Assembly (NCBI GenBank): GCA_011682595.1
Contig: JAACEH010000274.1
Location: 1 to 10,369 of the forward strand
Source: Anaerolineaceae bacterium
Lineage (GTDB): Bacteria; Planctomycetota; Phycisphaerae; FEN-1346; JAACEH01
Direction: 5' to 3'
Length of the DNA: 10,369 nt
Program-made: the position numbers and the translations under genes
The notes under the pieces: generated by a model
Told to the model about the DNA's origin: nothing
Database searches by the model: none
The model's input: the letters and a program-made list of their open reading frames with translations, nothing else
In this document: positions 6,597 through 10,369 of the stretch, piece by piece
Position numbering within the stretch: the stretch's first letter is position 1
How the letters are laid out: every line of letters begins with the position of its first letter

Positions 6597-6699
6597 AAAC
6601 TCCCCCTAGCCTTTCTGCGCGGATTACATAGAATGAAACAGCCCTGTAGTGTACGTTCGATGGTGCTGAAAATCAACCACTGTAAGGAACTGTCCCCGC
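6597..6699. promoter_or_regulatory. Divergent intergenic region, promoters for both directions
   Basis: This 103-base gap separates the start of the sulfurtransferase operon (leftward) from the start of the oxidase gene (rightward), so both must be transcribed from here or further in. It is AT-richer than its flanks. Ribosome-binding sites are visible at both ends: AGGGGGAG before the 6596 start on the minus strand and AAGGAA at 6683-6688 before the ATG at 6700. I see no promoter pair with convincing boxes on either strand, and no operator palindrome. Confidence 0.4.
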
Positions 6700-8118
6700 A
6701 TGAAGACCTCCCGGGAAATTCAGGCCGAACTCGGCCCGCAACTGGGCGGCGATTGTCTGATCGGCGACCTCGCCCTGGCGGCCTACTCGACCGCCGCCTG
6801 CATCTACAAGATTCGCCCGCTGGCGGTCGTCCTGCCCAGAACGGCCCGGGACGTGTCGCACGCGGTCCGCTACGGCCGGGCCAATCGTCTGCCGATCATT
6901 CCCCGCGGGGCCGGCACCGGACTGGCCGGACAGGTCCTCGGCAGCGGGATAGTCCTGGACTTCACCCGCTACATGAACCAGGTCGAGCAGGTCCATCCGG
7001 AAGTCAATCTCTTGCGCGTCCAGCCCGGGGCCATCCTCGGCCGCATCAACGAGCAACTCCGCCCGCTCGGCAAGCGCGTGCCCCAGGACCCGGCCAGCGA
7101 GGAGATGTGCTCGATCGGCGGCAACGTCGGCAACAACGCCGGCGGACTGCGGGCCTTCAAGATCGGTTCGACCAAGTTTCACATTCGCGGGCTGGAGGTT
7201 GTGCTGAGCGACGGCGCCGTCACCTGGCTCCGCCCCGTGGCCCGGGGCAGCGACGAGCTGGCCAGCCTCGAGGCCGACACCGGCACACTCGGCCGGGTGG
7301 TTCGGGCGACGCTCAAGCTGCTCGGCGAAAACGAGTCGCTGATCGCCCGGAAGCGGCCGCAAATGGAGAAGAACACCGCCGGCTACGATCTCTTCTCGGT
7401 CTTTCGTGAGGGACTGGTCGACCTGACGCGGCTCGTCGTGGGCAGCGAAGGCGGTCTGGCCGTTGTCACGGACATCGAGGTGGCCCTGATCGATCTGCCG
7501 AAGTCGCCGGCCACCGCCGCCGTGTATTTCGATACCATGGAAAAGGCCGGCGCTGCGGTTCAGGAAATCCTGAAGTTCGACCCCATGGCCGTCGAGTTCA
7601 TGGAGAAACATTTCCTGGACATCGTCCGCAACGAAAAAGCCGTCGATGCGGAGTATCTGCCCGAAGGAGTCGAAGCGGTCCTGCTGGTGGAGTTCACACG
7701 CGATACCCCCCGGGAAAACCAGGAGGCCCTGCGGGCCATGATCGCCCGCGTGGTTGACGAGCTGAAGCTGGCCTGCTATTGGCGCGAGGCCTACCAGCCG
7801 GCCGAACAGGAAGTGCTCTGGAAACTGCGCAAGGCCGCCCTGCCCATCCTGCACAATTCCGCCGCCCAAACAGATTACGGCCTTCATCGAAGACAGTGTC
7901 GTGCCCCCCGAACGCTTGGTCGAATACATCCACGGCCTGTGGGAAATCCTCGACCGCCACGGCGTCGAGGCGGCCATGTACGGACACGCCGGCGACGCCA
8001 ACCTGCACGTGCGGCCGCTGCTGAACCTGCGAAGCCAGCAGGACATCGACAAGATGGTGGCCATGGCCAGCGAGGCGGCCGACCTGGTGCTCAGCGTGGG
8101 CGGCACACTCAGCGGTGA
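6700..8118 (+). CDS. FAD-linked oxidase, GlcD/D-lactate dehydrogenase-like, frameshifted N-terminal part
   Basis: Flavin subunit part of a D-lactate or glycolate dehydrogenase, which oxidises a 2-hydroxy acid and passes electrons to Fe-S centres. The ATG at 6700 has AAGGAA about 11 bases upstream. The FAD_binding_4 (PCMH) domain covers about 38-175, with IPRGAGTGLAGQ (67-78) and CSIGGNVGNNAGG (137-149). The FAD-oxidase C-terminal domain starts near 210. Meaningful similarity ends at about residue 387-391 (near 7861-7873); the last 80 codons to the stop at 8118 are Arg/Pro-rich out-of-frame sequence. The proper continuation, ITAFIEDSVVPPERLVEY, is in the next frame from 7874. So this and the 7901 reading frame are one gene interrupted by one extra base (or two missing). 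A joined product would be about 949 residues, typical for the fused FAD/Fe-S type. It may be a sequencing error or a genuinely broken gene. Confidence 0.8.
   Translation: MKTSREIQAELGPQLGGDCLIGDLALAAYSTAACIYKIRPLAVVLPRTARDVSHAVRYGRANRLPIIPRGAGTGLAGQVLGSGIVLDFTRYMNQVEQVHPEVNLLRVQPGAILGRINEQLRPLGKRVPQDPASEEMCSIGGNVGNNAGGLRAFKIGSTKFHIRGLEVVLSDGAVTWLRPVARGSDELASLEADTGTLGRVVRATLKLLGENESLIARKRPQMEKNTAGYDLFSVFREGLVDLTRLVVGSEGGLAVVTDIEVALIDLPKSPATAAVYFDTMEKAGAAVQEILKFDPMAVEFMEKHFLDIVRNEKAVDAEYLPEGVEAVLLVEFTRDTPRENQEALRAMIARVVDELKLACYWREAYQPAEQEVLWKLRKAALPILHNSAAQTDYGLHRRQCRAPRTLGRIHPRPVGNPRPPRRRGGHVRTRRRRQPARAAAAEPAKPAGHRQDGGHGQRGGRPGAQRGRHTQR
7860..7874 (+). other. Frameshift site inside the oxidase gene
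   Basis: Frame 1 reads GCC GCC CAA ACA from 7861, then loses similarity. The family-like sequence resumes as ATT ACG GCC TTC (ITAF) at 7874 in the frame one base later. One base too many in the GCCGCCCAAACAG stretch, for example in the CCC or AAA run, explains this. With that base removed, the total from 6700 to 9550 becomes an exact multiple of three. The CCCAAAC heptamer is out of register for -1 slippage, and the shift needed is +1, so programmed frameshifting is not supported. Confidence 0.75.
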
Positions 8119-9550
8119 ACATGGCGACGGCCGCGTCCGAAGCGCCTACCTGAGGCGGCAATTCGGCCCGCTCTACGAGGTCATGCGGCAGGTCAAGGCG
8201 ATCTGGGACCCCGACGGCATCCTGGCCCCCGAGAACGTCATCACCGACCGCACCGAACTGGACACCGAGCACCTGAAGTACGGCCCCGGGTACCGCGTCG
8301 TGCCGACCGGCAGCCAGTACGACACCGAGAAGATGCGGCTGGAGATCGAGAAGTGCCATGGCTGCGCAACCTGCCTGGCCCACTGCCCGACTTATAAGGC
8401 CACAGGCGAGCTGTTCGCCGGCCCGCGGGCCAAGGTCAACGTGCTCAAGGCGCTGATTACCGGCCAGTTCGATTTTGGCGAGTTGGGCCTGGACCCCGAG
8501 TTCAAGGCCCTGGCCGACTTCTGTTACAACTGCAAGACCTGCCGCATCGAATGTCCCAGCGGCATCGACACGGCCGCCCTGATGCTGGTCGAAAAGGCAC
8601 ACTGGATCCGCCACAAGGGACCGACGCCGGCCGAGAGGATGTTCTCAAAGGCCCGGCTGGCCGGCCAGATGGGAAGCCTCATGGCCCCGCTCAGCAACCG
8701 CATCGCCGGGTGGTCGATCGTAAAGAAAATCAACCGCCGACTGGCGGGCATCGCCGAGCGGCCGCTACCGAAGTTCGCCCGGCCCAGCCTGGAAAACTAT
8801 CCCCTGCCGTCAAGTGCCGACGCCGAACACAAGGTCGCCCTGTTCGCCGGGTGTTTCGAACTGTTCAACGATCCGGCCTCCGGCCGGGCGCTGATAGACG
8901 TGCTGGCCGCCCTGGGCTGCGAGGTAATCCTGCCCGAGCAGCGATGCTGCGGGCTACCCGCCTACACCTCGGGGATGTTCGACGCGGCAGGCAAGGACAT
9001 GCAGTTCAATCTCGCTCGCCTCGGGCCGCTGGTCGAGGCCGGTTACGATATCATCAGCGGCTGCCCCAGTTGCGTCCTCTCGCTGAAGGAAGATTACCCC
9101 GAGGCCCTCGGCCAGGCGGAGGCCGGGACCATGGCTGCAGCCGTTTACGACTCCAACGCCTACGTGGCCAAGCTCCTGGCCGAAGGCGATGATCTGCCGC
9201 AGGCCGCAGGCCCCGTTGCGAACCGGCGCCTGGCCTACCATTCGCCGTGCCACCTGCGGGCCCTCGGCGAAGGCTCGACGCCGAAGGAGATGCTCGAGCG
9301 GGCCGGCGGCATCGAGTTCGCACTGGTCAACAGCACCTGTTGCGGCATGGGCGGCACCTTCGGCATGAAGGACCGCAACCTGGAAACAAGCATGAAGATC
9401 GCCGAGGATTTCTTCCGCAGGCTGAAAAGTGCCCGCATCGAGGCGGTCGTCACCCCCTGCGGCATGTGCAAGACCCAGATCGAAGGCGGCACGGGCCTGC
9501 GGGTTTACCACCCCATGGAACTGCTGGCCGAGATTCTCAGGGAGCGGTAA
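7901..9550 (+). CDS. Oxidase C-terminal part: FAD-oxidase C end, two 4Fe-4S motifs, two CCG domains
   Basis: C-terminal portion of the same dehydrogenase; numbering is from a GTG at 7901, which is not a likely true start since the frame is needed from about 7862. The FAD-oxidase C-terminal domain finishes with MYGHAGDANLHVRP (26-39) and SGEHGDGRVR (71-80). Then come two ferredoxin-type clusters, CHGCATCLAHCP (Cys152, 155, 158, 162) and CYNCKTCRIECP (Cys208, 211, 214, 218). Two cysteine-rich CCG domains as in GlcF and heterodisulfide reductase follow: Cys318, CCG at 349-351 and GCPSC (387-391), then CH (450-451), CCGMGG (480-485) and CGMC (520-523). All ligand residues look intact, which argues against old decay and for a recent or artefactual frameshift. 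The stop at 9548-9550 overlaps the convergent PHP gene by 14 bases. Electron acceptor and exact substrate (D-lactate, glycolate or a relative) cannot be read from sequence. Confidence 0.85.
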   Translation: MPPERLVEYIHGLWEILDRHGVEAAMYGHAGDANLHVRPLLNLRSQQDIDKMVAMASEAADLVLSVGGTLSGEHGDGRVRSAYLRRQFGPLYEVMRQVKAIWDPDGILAPENVITDRTELDTEHLKYGPGYRVVPTGSQYDTEKMRLEIEKCHGCATCLAHCPTYKATGELFAGPRAKVNVLKALITGQFDFGELGLDPEFKALADFCYNCKTCRIECPSGIDTAALMLVEKAHWIRHKGPTPAERMFSKARLAGQMGSLMAPLSNRIAGWSIVKKINRRLAGIAERPLPKFARPSLENYPLPSSADAEHKVALFAGCFELFNDPASGRALIDVLAALGCEVILPEQRCCGLPAYTSGMFDAAGKDMQFNLARLGPLVEAGYDIISGCPSCVLSLKEDYPEALGQAEAGTMAAAVYDSNAYVAKLLAEGDDLPQAAGPVANRRLAYHSPCHLRALGEGSTPKEMLERAGGIEFALVNSTCCGMGGTFGMKDRNLETSMKIAEDFFRRLKSARIEAVVTPCGMCKTQIEGGTGLRVYHPMELLAEILRER

Positions 9551-10369
9551 CCAGAAGCGGGTTCGTCCAAGCCCGCCGGCCCTGGGCGTCCTCGATCTCG
9601 ATGTAGGCGTAGGGCCAATCCTCCGGCAACTCGAAGGTCGCCTCGGCAATCAGCTTGCCTTCCTCGAACGACCCCACGCGCCGGCCGTCCCACGCAGCAC
9701 CCACCAGCCGCGCAAAACGGATCGGTGACGTCCTGACCGACACGCTGTTACCGTTCAACTCGATGGCCTCAAACTCGGGGCCGGTGGTCGAATAGAAATT
9801 GCCCGAACGGATGGCCGCCATGATCGCCTCGGCCGACCGCTCCCGGACGCCGACCATAATCCAGCCGCCGTTCCAGCCCGGATGTTCGTCGCGAATGTGG
9901 GCGTCGTCGGCCGCAAAGCCCAGAGTGTCCGGACACCTCTCGAGCATCTTGTTCCAGTGCATGGTTCCGTCGCTCTTGCCGCTCAGCCAGCGGCAGACGT
10001 GGTTGTAAACCTCCACCCCATGAAAACCGTAGCGGCGGGCCTCTTCGACGGTGTTACCCATCCAGTGCGGATGAGCCAGAATCAAAAGGCCGCCCTGGGC
10101 CCGCGCCGCCTCCAGCCCCGCGACAATTCCCATCTCGCGGCTCAGCCCCGTAAACTTGCCCAGGCAAACCACGTGATATGGCGAATCGACGTAATCATCG
10201 CCGTTGATCTCGATGCCGTCCAGCCAGATCAGCGGATAGTCTACTCCCTCGGCCGCCACGTCCGAAGCCACCCAGTGGTCGGCCCGGCAAAGAAAGTCGT
10301 ACCCCACCGCCGAGTACATCTCGGCCAGCTCCAGGGGCGTCTTGCCGCCGTCGCTCTCGGTGCTGTGAA
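9537..10369 (-). CDS. PHP-domain metallohydrolase, CehA/McbA-like (partial at window edge)
   Basis: Probable metal-dependent phosphoesterase or hydrolase of the PHP fold. The gene starts beyond the right edge; 277 codons before the stop are visible. The first visible residues, HSTESDGGKTPLELAEM, continue through YDFLCRADHW and match PHP motif 1, so only a short N-terminus is missing. Further motifs are the metal-binding AHPHW, VEVYN, a DDAH pair and the GNFYSTTGPEF stretch, in the order expected for CehA/McbA proteins. The last 90 residues look like a beta-sandwich with IEIEDAQGRRAWTNP. The ATG at 10319 lies inside motif 1 and is not the true start. It is convergent with the oxidase and shares 14 bases with its end. 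Family membership is clear; substrate (phosphate ester, carbamate or other) is not. Confidence 0.85.
   Translation of the reverse strand, partial: HSTESDGGKTPLELAEMYSAVGYDFLCRADHWVASDVAAEGVDYPLIWLDGIEINGDDYVDSPYHVVCLGKFTGLSREMGIVAGLEAARAQGGLLILAHPHWMGNTVEEARRYGFHGVEVYNHVCRWLSGKSDGTMHWNKMLERCPDTLGFAADDAHIRDEHPGWNGGWIMVGVRERSAEAIMAAIRSGNFYSTTGPEFEAIELNGNSVSVRTSPIRFARLVGAAWDGRRVGSFEEGKLIAEATFELPEDWPYAYIEIEDAQGRRAWTNPLLVTAP

Noticed and set aside
5502..7409. 635-codon plus-strand open frame running across the sulfurtransferase operon into the oxidase gene
   Set aside because: It is antisense to two clear PP-loop genes and out of frame with the oxidase; the sequence is Arg/His/Gln-rich and without motifs, as expected from GC-rich antisense frames.
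7865..7871. CCCAAAC as a programmed -1 slippery heptamer in the oxidase
   Set aside because: The heptamer is not in the register needed for tandem slippage, and restoring the frame needs +1, not -1.
6673..8106. 477-codon minus-strand frame opposite the FAD oxidase
   Set aside because: Mirror of a gene with clear FAD-binding motifs; the translated sequence shows no recognisable fold.

Overview
The window comes from a GC-rich bacterial chromosome, with a strong G/C preference at third codon positions in the long genes. The gaps between genes carry short dispersed palindromic repeats. Such repeats, a large ComEC, a PHP-type metallohydrolase and a fused FAD/Fe-S lactate or glycolate oxidase would suit an uncultured planctomycete (Phycisphaerae-like) or a similar environmental lineage. 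That placement is an inference: there is no rRNA or other marker gene here.

Layout from left to right. Bases 1-175 are a leader with a perfect hairpin, a degenerate copy of a dispersed repeat and a possible promoter. Bases 176-2707 encode a full-length ComEC-type DNA-uptake channel. Bases 2708-3297 hold no intact gene: there is a palindromic repeat, a probable truncated remnant of a minus-strand gene, an 18-bp direct repeat with small hairpins, and a good sigma70-like promoter. Two unrecognised plus-strand genes follow: a small helical protein (3298-3753) and a zinc-ribbon membrane protein (3874-4482). The second looks less GC-rich than its surroundings. The dispersed repeat stands between them and after the second, so this stretch resembles an accessory islet.

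Bases 4677-6596 form a minus-strand two-gene operon of PP-loop ATPases: an MnmA/ThiI-like sulfurtransferase followed by a LarE-type sulfur-transfer enzyme. Both show a CxxC plus one distant Cys, the pattern expected for a three-Cys [4Fe-4S] cluster. The pair is therefore probably a small sulfur-insertion module.

Reading away from it on the plus strand is a large oxidase gene (6700-9550). It has an FAD-binding part, two 4Fe-4S motifs and two cysteine-rich CCG domains, as in D-lactate or glycolate dehydrogenases. A single-base frame change near 7860 splits it into two reading frames; removing one base would give about 949 residues. The window ends with the C-terminal part of a convergent minus-strand PHP-domain metallohydrolase (CehA/McbA-like), which overlaps the oxidase stop by 14 bases and runs off the right edge.

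I found no tRNA, rRNA, CRISPR array, insertion sequence or phage gene. The most worthwhile leads are the paired three-Cys PP-loop enzymes, the frameshifted oxidase and the repeat-flanked islet.
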